A DNA stretch of 64,000 bases from Desulfospira sp963664655 (GTDB lineage Bacteria > Desulfobacterota > Desulfobacteria > Desulfobacterales > Desulfobacteraceae). The stretch is from positions 3,720,001-3,784,000 of the forward strand of contig OY761554.1 of NCBI GenBank assembly GCA_963664655.2, in the 5' to 3' direction. Position 1 is the first letter of the stretch; every line of letters starts with the position of its first letter. Under the pieces are notes generated by a model. That model made no database searches. It saw only the letters and a list, made by a program, of their open reading frames with translations, and was not told the origin of the DNA. Position numbers and translations under genes: made by a program. This document shows positions 37,017 through 45,551 of the stretch, piece after piece.

Positions 37017-38432
37017 TCAAAAACCAATGGTGATCCCGGCGCGGACCGCTGTCCGGCCGTGCTTAAAGGCGGTTGACACGCCGGCGTTGAGCAGCACTTT
37101 GTCGCCCACGTAGCGATACACGCCAAAGGCCAGGGCATTGGCATTGCCGTAGCTGCCCATGCCCAGAGAAACCTGGGTGTCGCCGGCGGCCCGGTCATTG
37201 GGGGCCAGCGCGGAGAAAGCCGCCGAAAGGGCCGCCACGGTGTCTACTTCAGCGGCCAGGTCATCCATGCGATGGTCGAGATCCTGAACCGCACTTTGCG
37301 TGTCATTGGCGAGCTGCTGCAGCTGCCCTATATTGACGGCATCCGTCTCGTTGACGCCGTTTGCCACGTTGGTGATGCGGCGCTCACTGCCCTGAGATCC
37401 CACGGAAACCGTGCCCGCCTCATCGGCAACGGAATTCTGTCCGATGGCCACGCTTCCGGCTGCACCGCTGCTGACCGAAGCCCCCTGTCCAATGGCCGTG
37501 CCTCCCCCGGCACCGGCGGCAACACGGCTGTCCGCGCCGACGGCCACGCTGTTCTCTGAATCCACGGTGGTATCGGCCCCCACGGCCACACTGCCGTCGG
37601 CACTGACCTGGGCATTGGCACCGACAGCGGTGTCTCTGTCTTTGGCGACAGCACCGCTGCCCAGAGCGGTGCTGTCGCTGCCGCCGGCGGAAGCGGCGGA
37701 GCTTGCGCCGGCCGTTGAACCGCTGACACTGATGCCCTGTATGGTGCTGGTGACCGCGGCAATGGCGCTGCTGTTGCTGTTGATGTTGCTTTGCAGGGCG
37801 GTATCTGCGGTCGTGCGGGCCGAAGTTTCAGCGGCAATGGCGCTGCTGTTGCTGTCAATGCCGCTTTGCAGGGCGGTGTCTGCGGCTGCACGGGCCGAGG
37901 TTTCAGTGGTAACGGTGCTGTTGAGCTGGCCCACGGTGGCGGCATCCGTGTCGGAGGTGCCGTCGGCCACGTTGGTGATGCGGCGCTGTGTCGTGGTGTT
38001 GCCCACAGAGACCGTATTGGCCTCTGTGGCCGCCGAGCCCGCACCCAAAGCCACCGCACCCTCGGCAGTGGCGCTGCTGTTGTTTCCCAGGGCGGTGCTG
38101 TTTAAGCTTGACGCCTTGCTGGCATAGCCTGTGGCAGTGCTGTTGGTGCCTGTGGCCTGGCTGTTATAGCCTGAAGCAGTGCTGTTGGTGCCTGTGGCTG
38201 TGGATTTATAACCTGTGGCGGTGCTGCTATAGCCCGTGGCGGTGCTGCCTTCGTCAAGGGCGGTGCTGTTGGCGCCTGTGGCGGTGCTGCCGTCTCCGGT
38301 GGCGGTATTGGAGTCCCCGCTGGCGGTCCCGATTGTAATCAGCAGCAGCAGGCTGGCAACGCCGGCGGCCCGGAGCATCGGGTGTAACCCCGGAAGATGG
38401 CAATTTGTGGTCTGGGACGTGGATTTCGGCAT
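37017..38432 (-). CDS. Trimeric autotransporter adhesin (YadA-like)
   Basis: A 471-residue surface adhesin. After a signal peptide (AAGVASLLLLITIGTASG) come two head regions of 7-residue STATG/SVAVG-type repeats. Each ends in a neck motif (RRITNVADGTSDTDAATVGQ and RRITNVANGVNETDAVNIGQ). A stalk between them has a tandem 25-residue repeat (ETSAR-ADTALQS-SSAIAA). The C-terminal 80 residues form the YadA membrane anchor, ending in an aromatic residue (GITIGF). It is divergent from the luxR-type gene, with a lux-box-like site between. Confidence 0.93.
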   Translation of the reverse strand: MPKSTSQTTNCHLPGLHPMLRAAGVASLLLLITIGTASGDSNTATGDGSTATGANSTALDEGSTATGYSSTATGYKSTATGTNSTASGYNSQATGTNSTATGYASKASSLNSTALGNNSSATAEGAVALGAGSAATEANTVSVGNTTTQRRITNVADGTSDTDAATVGQLNSTVTTETSARAAADTALQSGIDSNSSAIAAETSARTTADTALQSNINSNSSAIAAVTSTIQGISVSGSTAGASSAASAGGSDSTALGSGAVAKDRDTAVGANAQVSADGSVAVGADTTVDSENSVAVGADSRVAAGAGGGTAIGQGASVSSGAAGSVAIGQNSVADEAGTVSVGSQGSERRITNVANGVNETDAVNIGQLQQLANDTQSAVQDLDHRMDDLAAEVDTVAALSAAFSALAPNDRAAGDTQVSLGMGSYGNANALAFGVYRYVGDKVLLNAGVSTAFKHGRTAVRAGITIGF

Positions 38433-38537
38433 GGTTTATCCTTTCAGAGTCAGTCTAAAAATGGTAATTAGGTCTCAATCCGCTTTCAAAGCATTCAGGC
38501 CATAATGCTACATATACGAGATTGCATTGTCTGGGTA

Positions 38538-38553
38538 CTACCCGATCGGGCAG
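38538..38553. promoter_or_regulatory. Lux-box-like palindrome
   Basis: CTACCCGATCGGGCAG is a 16-bp dyad with one mismatched pair and a central GATC, of the general form CT-N-ATCG-N-CAG bound by LuxR-type regulators. It sits 106 bases upstream of the adhesin start and 89 before the luxR-type start. Confidence 0.5.
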
Positions 38554-38641
38554 GGGGAGTAAAATTTATGGGGCGCGGGCGTCCTTTTTTTCGGCGAAGC
38601 GTGGGCGTATCTGCTGTGTATTTTAAAATAAAGGGGTTGTG

Positions 38642-39410
38642 ATGGCGTTTTCTCACCAGATGGATGATGCCCTGAGCCAGGATGATCTTGTCCGGGCACT
38701 CTCATTTGCCCATCGTTGTCTGAGCTGTCCCGATGTTGCCGGTTTTCACGGGCAGATTCTTGACTTCGCGGCTTCTCTGGGCTTTGAGTTTGTTTTGTAC
38801 GGCTATACCCAGGCCCATTACAACGAACGGCGGAAGGCCCGGATTGTCAACCTTTCCAACCTCCCCCGGGTGGGCCGAGGAATATGAACGGGAAAACTAT
38901 CTGCTGAGTGACCCGGTCATACAGGAGATGGAACATCATTTCAAAACCGGAGACCATGCCGGGTTTATCTTCTGGGACACCTATCAATGGGCGCTGTCCG
39001 AGAAACAGCGTCATGTTGTTGACCGGCGCTGTTCCTGGGGGCTGGCATACGGCTGCTCGGTATTTGCCAATTCCCGTAAAAAGGATTTTGCCTTTCTGCT
39101 TTCTTTTGCCAGCAGGGCCACAAAGCCGGATGCCCGGATCGCCGCCATGACCACCCAGATCGTTGGGCAGCTGCTGATTGCCAGAAAGCGGCTGGTGATG
39201 CAGGAGCTGGTTTGCGCCCTCACCGGGAAAGAGGCCCGGGTGGCGGCTGAAATGGTCTGCGGCAGGACCAATGGGGAAATTTCTTTGGCCCTCAATATCA
39301 CCAAAAATACGGTGAAGTTCCATCTTAAGAATATTTTTGAGAAATTACACGTCAATAACCGCCAGCAGGCCATTGCCGTGCTGCTTGCGGAACGGTACCT
39401 GGGGCTGTAA
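38642..39410 (+). pseudogene. LuxR-type autoinducer-binding regulator, frameshifted
   Basis: Two overlapping frames together encode a standard LuxR-type protein of about 255 residues. The first half ends NLSNLP and the second resumes GWAEEYERENYLLSDPVIQE; the switch falls in the C5 run at 38863-38867, and dropping one C restores the frame. Conserved autoinducer-domain residues (W, Y, D-P, then W in IFWDTY) and the C-terminal GerE helix-turn-helix (TNGEISLALNITKNTVKFHL) are intact. It may be an inactivated gene, slippage-dependent or phase-variable, or a sequencing error. No luxI is in the window, so it would be an orphan regulator. Confidence 0.8.
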
Positions 39411-39689
39411 AGAAACGGGATATGCCATAGCGCCTTCTACATCGCGCTAAAGACCGGAAAATCTTTGATTTGATATGACTTTGACAAGAGACAAGAGTGG
39501 CGAAGCACCTGCGATGCCCATTCTATAGCCACCTTGCCGGTGGTCTTCAGTTTCATTGTTCGTTGTGGGGGGGATCCCCAAGACGGCCCGGTTTCCGCCC
39601 TTTAGGGTATGGCCGTTCTAAAAAACATAAGCCCCTGGAACCTCACGGTATCCAGGGGCTTATTAATTTTTTTTGAAAAAAACGAATTG
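39411..39689. other. Gene-free stretch with partial repeat copy E
   Basis: Bases 39551-39620 share the second half of the dispersed repeat: CGTTGTGG, then GGCCCGGTTTCCGCCCTTTA and GGGTATGGCCGTT. No ORF is credible. Confidence 0.6.
39627..39663 (-). terminator. Bidirectional-looking terminator after the cold-shock gene
   Basis: ATAAGCCCCTGGA pairs perfectly with TCCAGGGGCTTAT around an 11-base loop. T-tracts occur on both outer sides, including TGTTTTTTAG reading leftwards. Confidence 0.85.
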
Positions 39690-39893
39690 CTAAATAACGG
39701 TTACATTTAAGGCAGACGGGCCCTTAGGCCCCTGTTCAATATCGAATGTTACCTGGTCCCCCTCGTTAAGCGATTTAAATCCTGTTGCGTTGATGCCGGA
39801 ATGATGCACGAAAACATCTTTTCCGCCGCCTTCTACTTCGATAAAACCAAATCCTTTTGTTTCATTAAACCACTTTACGGTACCTTTTGCCAT
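39690..39893 (-). CDS. Cold-shock domain protein
   Basis: A 67-residue single OB-fold RNA/DNA-binding protein. RNP1 (KGFGFIEV) and RNP2 (DVFVHHSGI) are both present. TAGGAGAAAGTCCGC precedes the start. A long untranslated leader is likely, as in other csp genes, and a strong terminator follows. Confidence 0.95.
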   Translation of the reverse strand: MAKGTVKWFNETKGFGFIEVEGGGKDVFVHHSGINATGFKSLNEGDQVTFDIEQGPKGPSALNVTVI

Positions 39894-40691
39894 GCGGACT
39901 TTCTCCTAAATAAAAATAATAAAAAATTCGCTTCGTACTTTGGGGGGTAATCATTGATTGTACAGATATACACACCTTAAAGAGGAAACTACTGATGCAC
40001 TCAAATGTTGCATTTGACACATTCTACAGGAGAAATTTAAAATGTCAAGAAATTTTAATCGCTTTGGCAGAGAAATCGCCTGTAAAATAGCTACAAAATT
40101 TTCAGCCCGGAGAACGCTTTTGCCGATTTCGTGCATCAGGTTTCGCAAAAAAGGGGGGGCATGTAACCGTCGATCACCTCTTCAAGCGTCCTGGTTTTCC
40201 GTGATCATGCCCGGGGTCTTCTTCTTGAAGGCTGTACTGGATGGACAGGCCAAATTTGAAATATGGTTCTCCCGGCCAAAAATTTAATTCCATTTGATCT
40301 GGCCGGCATTTTTTTTGCTTGCAATTCGATTTCAATCCTGTATGCTGAGTGGCAAATATGTAAGTAAAAAGCACATTTCCTGTGAGGACAAGATTTTACA
40401 GGCAGTCCTCGTTAATCAATTTGTTTTACGGTTAAAACATCTTAAATTATCGTTGAATTTATGCTGCTTGCTTCAAAGTGAAATACAGTATTGAAATTTA
40501 ATTGATGATTTGTCTGTTTTTTAAATTCATTAACACAACCTCAAAAATCTAAGTACTTATTTTCACACTCGGTTTATTATATGTTCCAATGCCGACCCGG
40601 CAAAGCGGTTGTGAAACGTGTGGTTATGTGCGGTGACCTTGATGGGTATGGCGTCTCTTATCGAAAATTCATTTAGAAAAGGGAGGAATGT
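39894..40691. other. Long gene-free stretch upstream of the cold-shock gene
   Basis: About 800 bases, AT-richer than its surroundings. It should hold the csp promoter and leader. A perfect dyad TCAAATG-TTG-CATTTGA lies at 40001-40017. ORFs here have no family signature. Confidence 0.4.
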
Positions 40692-40859
40692 GTGGCCCGT
40701 AACGAATATACATTTAAAAAAAGGCAGAAAGAGTTAGCAAAGAAAAAGAAAAAAGAAGAAAAATTGAAACAAAAGTTAAATAAACGGAAAAATCTTTCTG
40801 AAATAGAGCCTGAGCCGGCGGAAGTATTTCCGGGTATTGGTTTGCCGGATCAGGATTAG
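40692..40859 (+). CDS. Small lysine-rich protein (55 residues)
   Basis: A GTG start follows GGAGGA at 40682-40687. The product begins ARNEYTFKKRQKELAKKKKK and ends EVFPGIGLPDQD. The highly basic helical N-terminus suggests nucleic-acid or ribosome association. Short proteins of this look recur in proteobacteria; function is unknown. Confidence 0.65.
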   Translation: MARNEYTFKKRQKELAKKKKKEEKLKQKLNKRKNLSEIEPEPAEVFPGIGLPDQD

Positions 40860-40932
40860 GCCGTTTGATGGCCAATGGGATTGAAATTTATTTGCGTTAA
40901 CAACTTGTAACCGTATTAGAAAGGACGTGCCT

Positions 40933-41115
40933 ATGCCCGTGAAAAAAAATTTAGATTATGTTTGCAGTAAAAAAGAATTAATGAAAATTATAGAAAAGAT
41001 GGATATGGATCGGTTTCAAAACCGGTCTTTAGAAGACCAGACCGAAAGGCGGGGGAGACAATTAATCAGAAAATCCTCTACCGGCACTACAAATCCAATG
41101 AAAGATAGAATGTGA
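40933..41115 (+). CDS. Small hypothetical protein (60 residues)
   Basis: A charged protein with no recognised motif (LDYVCSKKELMKIIEKMDMD). AAGGACG precedes the start. It follows the Lys-rich gene by about 70 bases in the same direction. Real expression is uncertain. Confidence 0.45.
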   Translation: MPVKKNLDYVCSKKELMKIIEKMDMDRFQNRSLEDQTERRGRQLIRKSSTGTTNPMKDRM

Positions 41116-41156
41116 TATGTCATGTTTTAGAAACAACGGGTTTTAAGAGATTTTTT

Positions 41157-41267
41157 ATATGAAAGTCTCACTAAGGTCCTGAAAAGACGTTCAATATTTG
41201 TTGTGGGCGGCTCTTGGTTGGATAACCAAAGCGGCCCGGTTTCTGCCCTTTAGGGTATGGCCGTTAT
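41157..41267 (+). repeat. Dispersed repeat, copy B
   Basis: Starts TATATGAAAGTCTCACTAAG, with a degenerate right arm (AGACGTTCA), then TTGTGGGCGGCTCTTGGTTG and the GGTTTCTGCCCTTTAGGGTA block. It runs head-to-tail into copy C. Confidence 0.75.
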
Positions 41268-41370
41268 ATGAAAGTCTCACTAACAAGCTGAAAAGACTTT
41301 CATTTCTCGTTGTGGGCGGTTCTTGGTAGGATAACTCAGGCGGGCAAGGTAGGGGGATGGCCGGTATAAA
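41265..41370 (+). repeat. Dispersed repeat, copy C
   Basis: TGAAAGTCT (41269-41277) pairs with AGACTTTCA (41294-41302). Then come CGTTGTGGGCGGTTCTTGGT and a diverged end GGGGGATGGCCGGTATAAA. It shares its first bases with the end of copy B. Confidence 0.75.
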
Positions 41371-41503
41371 AAAAATGTACACATACTGCCAAGACCTTTC
41401 CGTTTGCTTAAACTCAGGCTTCTCTGGCCGACATTCCTGGCCGCGGTTTTAAAAATCAAAATTATTTCATCCGGTGCCTTGACTTTAAATTTTCTCGGAT
41501 TTA

Positions 41504-41536
41504 TTATTGACTAATCAATAATTGATAAGTCAATAA
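41504..41536. promoter_or_regulatory. 33-bp operator palindrome for the MarR-MFS operon
   Basis: TTATTGACT and AGTCAATAA flank ATCAAT and ATTGAT, each separated by a single A. Only the three spacer bases break symmetry. It ends 10 bases before the marR start and overlaps its ribosome site and likely promoter, as expected for autorepression. Confidence 0.75.
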
Positions 41537-41546
41537 AGGAAAGTAA

Positions 41547-41999
41547 TTGCCTCAAACATATAACCCATCCCTTGGGCGAAGGTTCGGACTACTGTTCCGG
41601 CTGAACACCCATTTTCTAAACCAACGGTTAAAACCCTTTGGGATCAGTGCGGGGCAGGTCTCCTGTCTGGCCGAACTGCTTCATAATACAGCGGCTGTGA
41701 CACAGGAAGAAATTTCCACAGCCCTTGCTGTTGATCCTGCGGCAACGGCAAGGGCTGTGGACCTGTTGATCCAAAAGGGGTTGGCCGCCCGGACGGTAAA
41801 TCCTGAAAATCGCCGGCAAAAACTTGTTTCCGCCACCCGGTCCGCAAGACATCTGGAAAAAGAGTTTTTTTATACCTTAAGAGACATTGAAAAGAATTTT
41901 AATGAAGCCCTGACCAGGGAAGAACACCAGATTCTGTTAGACCTCATGGACCGGATGATCGCCGTTGCCAAAAGGAGAAAGCATGAATCAGCCCGATAA
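41547..41999 (+). CDS. MarR family regulator of the adjacent MFS exporter
   Basis: A 150-residue winged-helix protein (VTQEEISTALAVDPAATARAVDLLIQKGLAARTVNPENRRQ spans the reader helix and wing). It starts at a TTG with AAAGGA upstream. Its 3' end overlaps the MFS gene by 17 bases. The strong palindrome ahead of it supports local autoregulation and drug- or metabolite-responsive control of the exporter. Confidence 0.88.
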   Translation: MPQTYNPSLGRRFGLLFRLNTHFLNQRLKPFGISAGQVSCLAELLHNTAAVTQEEISTALAVDPAATARAVDLLIQKGLAARTVNPENRRQKLVSATRSARHLEKEFFYTLRDIEKNFNEALTREEHQILLDLMDRMIAVAKRRKHESAR

Positions 42000-43374
42000 C
42001 CGGCAGCCCGGCACCACATCTCCCGGGGCGACCTTGCTGGTGGTCTCCGTGGTCCAGTTTCTGGCACCGTTTATGATGTCGGCTGTGGGGGTGGCCCTTC
42101 CTACCATCGGACGGTTTTACCATGCCAGTGCCGTGAGCCTAGGGCTCGTAGAGCTGGTCTATATTCTGGGGGTAACCCTTTTTTTGCTGCCCGTGGGCCG
42201 GTATGCCGATATTGTGGGCAGAAAAAAAATATTTGTCACCGGGGTGGCCTCATTTGTGGTTGCCACGGCCATCCTGCCCTTTGCCCCCACCATTGAAATG
42301 TTTATTGCCATGAGGTTCTTTCAAGGTGTCGGGGCCTCCTGCAACACGGCCACCTCCATTGCGATTTTGTCTGAGGTTTTCCCCAAGGAGCGGCGGGGCA
42401 GGGCCATGGGGGTGATTGTGGCCTGTGTCTATTTGGGGCTGTCTGCGGGCCCGTCTCTGGCCGGGCTGCTCATCACCTATGCGGGATGGCGGTGGATTTT
42501 TTTCGTGGCGGTATTTCTTGCCCTGATCGCCTTAACCTTAACCGTTACCCGCCTTAAAAGTGAATGGAAAGAGGCTCAGGGACAGACCTTTGACCGTGTC
42601 GGCAGCACCATTTATATTATTTCCCTGTTTTGCGTGATCATGGGGGTTTCCCATTTAAAGGAGGGGACCTGGCCCGTTGTGGTCGGGGGGTCGGGCCTGG
42701 CCGGCCTGGTTGGCTTTGCGGTTTTTGAATACCGGAACCGGTCCCCCATTCTGGATGTCCGGCTCCTTTTGGGCAACCGGGTCCTGGCCTTCAGCAACAT
42801 TGCCACATGGATCAATTATGCCGCCTCATTCGGTGTGACGTTTTTCTTTTCATTGTACCTTCAGGTGGTCAAAGGGATGCCCCCCCAGACCGCAGGGGTG
42901 CTTCTTGTGGTGCAGCCGCTGATCCAGGCGTGCCTTGCGCCGGTTTCCGGCATATTGGCTGATAAATATTCGCCTTCCATTCTGGCCACTTTGGGCATGG
43001 CCCTCTGTGCCGCAGGCCTGGGGCTTGCCGCCTTTGTCGGGCAAAACTCCCCTGTGGCCCATGTGATTCTGGTTCTGATGGTTATGGGGGTGGGATTTGC
43101 CATCTTTTCAACCCCCAATATGGCCACCATCATGGGGTCGGTGGGGCCGGCCCACTACGGCATCGCATCCAGTCTCGCGGCCACCATGAGGTCTGCCGGG
43201 ATGCTGTCAACCACCGCCATTATCACCCTTTTGCTAAGCATTTATATGGGGGATGCCCCGGTGACGGTCGATACCATCCCTGGATTTCTGGCCACCATGC
43301 ACACAGGGTTTGTGGTGTTCGCCCTGTTCAGCCTGGTGGGGATTGGATTCTCCCTGGGCCGGGTCCGGAACTAA
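41983..43374 (+). CDS. MFS efflux transporter (EmrB/QacA-type)
   Basis: A 463-residue polytopic permease. Motif A appears as PVGRYADIVGRKKIF after the second helix, with GVALPTIGRFYH near the N-terminus and the motif-C-like LGLSAGPSLAGLLITYAGW. This resembles the DHA2 drug/proton antiporters. GGAGA lies 5 bases upstream of the ATG. Substrate is unknown. Confidence 0.88.
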   Translation: MNQPDNRQPGTTSPGATLLVVSVVQFLAPFMMSAVGVALPTIGRFYHASAVSLGLVELVYILGVTLFLLPVGRYADIVGRKKIFVTGVASFVVATAILPFAPTIEMFIAMRFFQGVGASCNTATSIAILSEVFPKERRGRAMGVIVACVYLGLSAGPSLAGLLITYAGWRWIFFVAVFLALIALTLTVTRLKSEWKEAQGQTFDRVGSTIYIISLFCVIMGVSHLKEGTWPVVVGGSGLAGLVGFAVFEYRNRSPILDVRLLLGNRVLAFSNIATWINYAASFGVTFFFSLYLQVVKGMPPQTAGVLLVVQPLIQACLAPVSGILADKYSPSILATLGMALCAAGLGLAAFVGQNSPVAHVILVLMVMGVGFAIFSTPNMATIMGSVGPAHYGIASSLAATMRSAGMLSTTAIITLLLSIYMGDAPVTVDTIPGFLATMHTGFVVFALFSLVGIGFSLGRVRN

Positions 43375-43634
43375 CCGGCAAGCCAGTAGTCCGGGTCCCA
43401 TTCGGTCAGGTCGGTTTCAAATTTGGGGGAAGTGATCTGATCAATGGTTTCCATGGGGCCTTTTGCCTCGTACCGGCATCGCTCGCAGTTAAAGCTTGCC
43501 CAATCCAGAATGGCGGCCTCATAGAGGCATTTATCATAGACATTACACCCCAAAGCCCGTTTGCCTTCCCCCTCCATGGGGAAACGGGACAGCACGCTGA
43601 AATAACGGGGGGTTAATTTTCTGGATCCAACCAC
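43371..43634 (-). CDS. Small cysteine-containing hypothetical protein
   Basis: An 87-residue protein starting at a GTG with AAGGAGG six bases upstream. Four cysteines (GCNVYDKC and NCERC) could bind a metal. It converges on and just overlaps the MFS gene end. I do not recognise the family. Confidence 0.55.
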   Translation of the reverse strand: MVGSRKLTPRYFSVLSRFPMEGEGKRALGCNVYDKCLYEAAILDWASFNCERCRYEAKGPMETIDQITSPKFETDLTEWDPDYWLAG

Positions 43635-44155
43635 TGCCGCCTCCTTGCCGCTCAGCTTCTTGCCAAAGCAGCCATATCCGGTAAACTCAAGCTTTATCCA
43701 TTTGGGGTTCCGACGTCCATGCCAAAGCCGGAAATATTCTGTTAAGTCCCGGAAAGAAAATTATCCGGGTCTTAAGGCACTGGCACCGGTAATGATAAAA
43801 TGCAACAATAGTGCCATGGTCAATTAGGTTGGGTTTTTCAATTAATTTGAAGGGTTAAGAAAAATCAGGGAATACGGTAAACCGTGAATTGTGAAAAAAA
43901 AGTAATATTTTTGAGAAATATAATTCACAATATGGAAAAGACTGGGTAAATTTTTACCCTCCTGGAATCCGGCCGGATGGAAATTCGGTTTAAAACACCC
44001 GCCCAACAGGCCGGGCAGCGGGTTGCATAATCTTGCTGAGGGAGCGGACAAGGCGGACTTAGCGTGGGAGCCCCATAACCGTCCACCGGGTCCGCTAAAG
44101 TCCACCTTGTCGTCAAAACGCTTTCGTGGTTTGTGTCCTTTGATTTAATGAATCA
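43635..44155. other. Gene-free stretch with a long inverted repeat
   Basis: At 44043-44064 AGCGGACAAGGCGGACTTAG pairs with 44093-44114 (CTAAAGTCCACCTTGTCGTC) with few mismatches around a 28-base loop. No T-tract follows leftwards, so it is not a clear terminator. ORFs in the stretch lack family features. Confidence 0.45.
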
Positions 44156-44641
44156 TCACCGGGGCGGATCAATCACTATATATTGAAGTGTGGTCCCTGA
44201 GTAACAGGGCTGGTACCAGGTCGAACCGCACTGACGGTAACTGATATTGTTGATGACCACCGTGGTGCAGGACGGGGGCATGGCGGCGGCGGCCACAATA
44301 GAGCCCACAACCAGACCGGTAATGGCCCCGGCGATAATGGCACCGCCGTCATGGTGGTGGCCGCCATGATGATGATCATCATGGTGATGGTCGTCATGGT
44401 GTCCGGGGCCGCCCCCGGGGTTGTTCACATTCACATTTATATTGGTGTTGAAGCCACCGCCAGCGGGACCGCCAGCGGGACCGCCGCCATGGCCGCCGCC
44501 ATGGTTGACGGAAACATGGGCCGATCCCCGGACCGGGGGTCTGGCCTGGGCTGACTGGGGCAGGATAAAGCTGGTGCCTGAGGCGAGAAGCACAACCAGC
44601 GTCAGAACTGTGGTTTGACAGAAGATAGATGGTATTTTCAT
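44156..44641 (-). CDS. Exported Gly/His-rich small protein
   Basis: A 161-residue exported protein with a signal peptide (VLTLVVLLASGTSFILPQSA). A Gly/Asn-rich region is followed by a His-Asp run (HHDDHHHDDHHHGGHHHDGG) likely to bind divalent metal. Then come a hydrophobic glycine-zipper-like stretch (IIAGAITGLVVGSIVAAAA) and a CTTVVINNISYRQCGSTWYQ tail resembling DUF6515-type proteins. It is the last gene of the RND operon, 10 bases after the DUF2092 gene. Confidence 0.75.
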   Translation of the reverse strand: MKIPSIFCQTTVLTLVVLLASGTSFILPQSAQARPPVRGSAHVSVNHGGGHGGGPAGGPAGGGFNTNINVNVNNPGGGPGHHDDHHHDDHHHGGHHHDGGAIIAGAITGLVVGSIVAAAAMPPSCTTVVINNISYRQCGSTWYQPCYSGTTLQYIVIDPPR

Positions 44642-44651
44642 GGTCTTCTCC

Positions 44652-45458
44652 TTAATTTTTCTTGGCAACCGGTAAAAAATCAATGGGATGGGCACCCTTG
44701 GGAGGCGTGAACGAAAACAGGGCATCGTCCACATCCGGTTCCAAATCCCAGTTGAGCCGTGCCGCATACTGGGGCAGGGAATCGTCAGAGGTGGTGGTGA
44801 TCACCACCTGAAGGGGCAGGGACTGCTCGCCTTTCTGGATCCACAGCTGCCAGTCCACCCCTTCTTGCCGGTATGCATAATGGGTGCAGGCGTTACCGTC
44901 AAGAACGGCGTTGCCAATGATCAGGGCTGACGTGATGGCGTCCTGGTCAGCGGCGTTTGTTCCCCAGAGGAACAGGTCCTGCAGGGGCAGTTCAATCCCT
45001 TTTTCAACAAAGGTTTTTTCGGCCAGGTCCTTTAATGTCCCCGGGGCTGAAACCGTGGCGTAAAAGTTGTGGGTTTCCCCGTACAGGGTAAAATCTTGCC
45101 CGTCAAAGTACATGGCAAAATTGCGTTCTTTCTCATCCACGCTCACCTTGGAGTAAAGTTTGTCGGGAACCTTGACCTTGAGGGCGCTTTGGCCGCTGAC
45201 CAGAATTTTCTGGCCAGACACAAGGACCTCATCCAGGTAAAAGCTGGAGGTTACCTCAAAGGCCGGCAAAGTTCTCAGGTAACTGCTCATGGTGTAGAGG
45301 GCCTCAAGGGCTTTAGGTTCCAGACTGGCTTGGGTTTGTTGGCTCTCCTGGTCCTGCGGGCCGGCGGCCATGGCAGCCGGGATAACAAAACACAGGGCCG
45401 TGGCAAGGGCCAGTGCCCATGCTATGCGTAAAGCGCTTGAATGCTGTTTTTTCATCAT
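44652..45458 (-). CDS. DUF2092 periplasmic protein (LolA-like fold)
   Basis: A 268-residue exported protein. After a signal peptide (LALATALCFVIPAAMAAG) the sequence matches DUF2092: ALYTMSSYLRTLPAFEVTSS, VPDKLYSKV, FDGQDFTLYGETHNFYATV and DWQLWIQKGEQSLPLQVVIT. Relatives have a lipoprotein-carrier-like fold and may bind hydrophobic molecules. Start chosen at 45458 after GGAGACATTT. It lies 94 bases after the RND permease. Confidence 0.82.
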   Translation of the reverse strand: MMKKQHSSALRIAWALALATALCFVIPAAMAAGPQDQESQQTQASLEPKALEALYTMSSYLRTLPAFEVTSSFYLDEVLVSGQKILVSGQSALKVKVPDKLYSKVSVDEKERNFAMYFDGQDFTLYGETHNFYATVSAPGTLKDLAEKTFVEKGIELPLQDLFLWGTNAADQDAITSALIIGNAVLDGNACTHYAYRQEGVDWQLWIQKGEQSLPLQVVITTTSDDSLPQYAARLNWDLEPDVDDALFSFTPPKGAHPIDFLPVAKKN

Positions 45459-45551
45459 AAATGTCTCCGTTAAGTGTTGGGTATTCATCAACGGCCGGCC
45501 CTGGATTATGACATCCGGGCCGCCCAAGACGGCTATATATCAAAGTCAGGG

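Noticed and set aside
38110..38330. CRISPR-like regular repeats
   Set aside because: The periodicity comes from 7-residue head repeats in the adhesin; there are no spacers or cas genes.
37328..38338. Long Pro/Arg- and Trp/Cys-rich frames opposite or within the adhesin gene
   Set aside because: They are low-complexity shadows of the repetitive autotransporter coding sequence.
40042..40374. Short frames on both strands upstream of the cold-shock gene
   Set aside because: They show no family signature or ribosome site. A leftward frame with shifted continuation might be a relic, but evidence is too thin.
43842..44105. Leftward 87-residue frame downstream of the Gly/His-rich gene
   Set aside because: It is covered by the long inverted repeat and has no start signal or motif.
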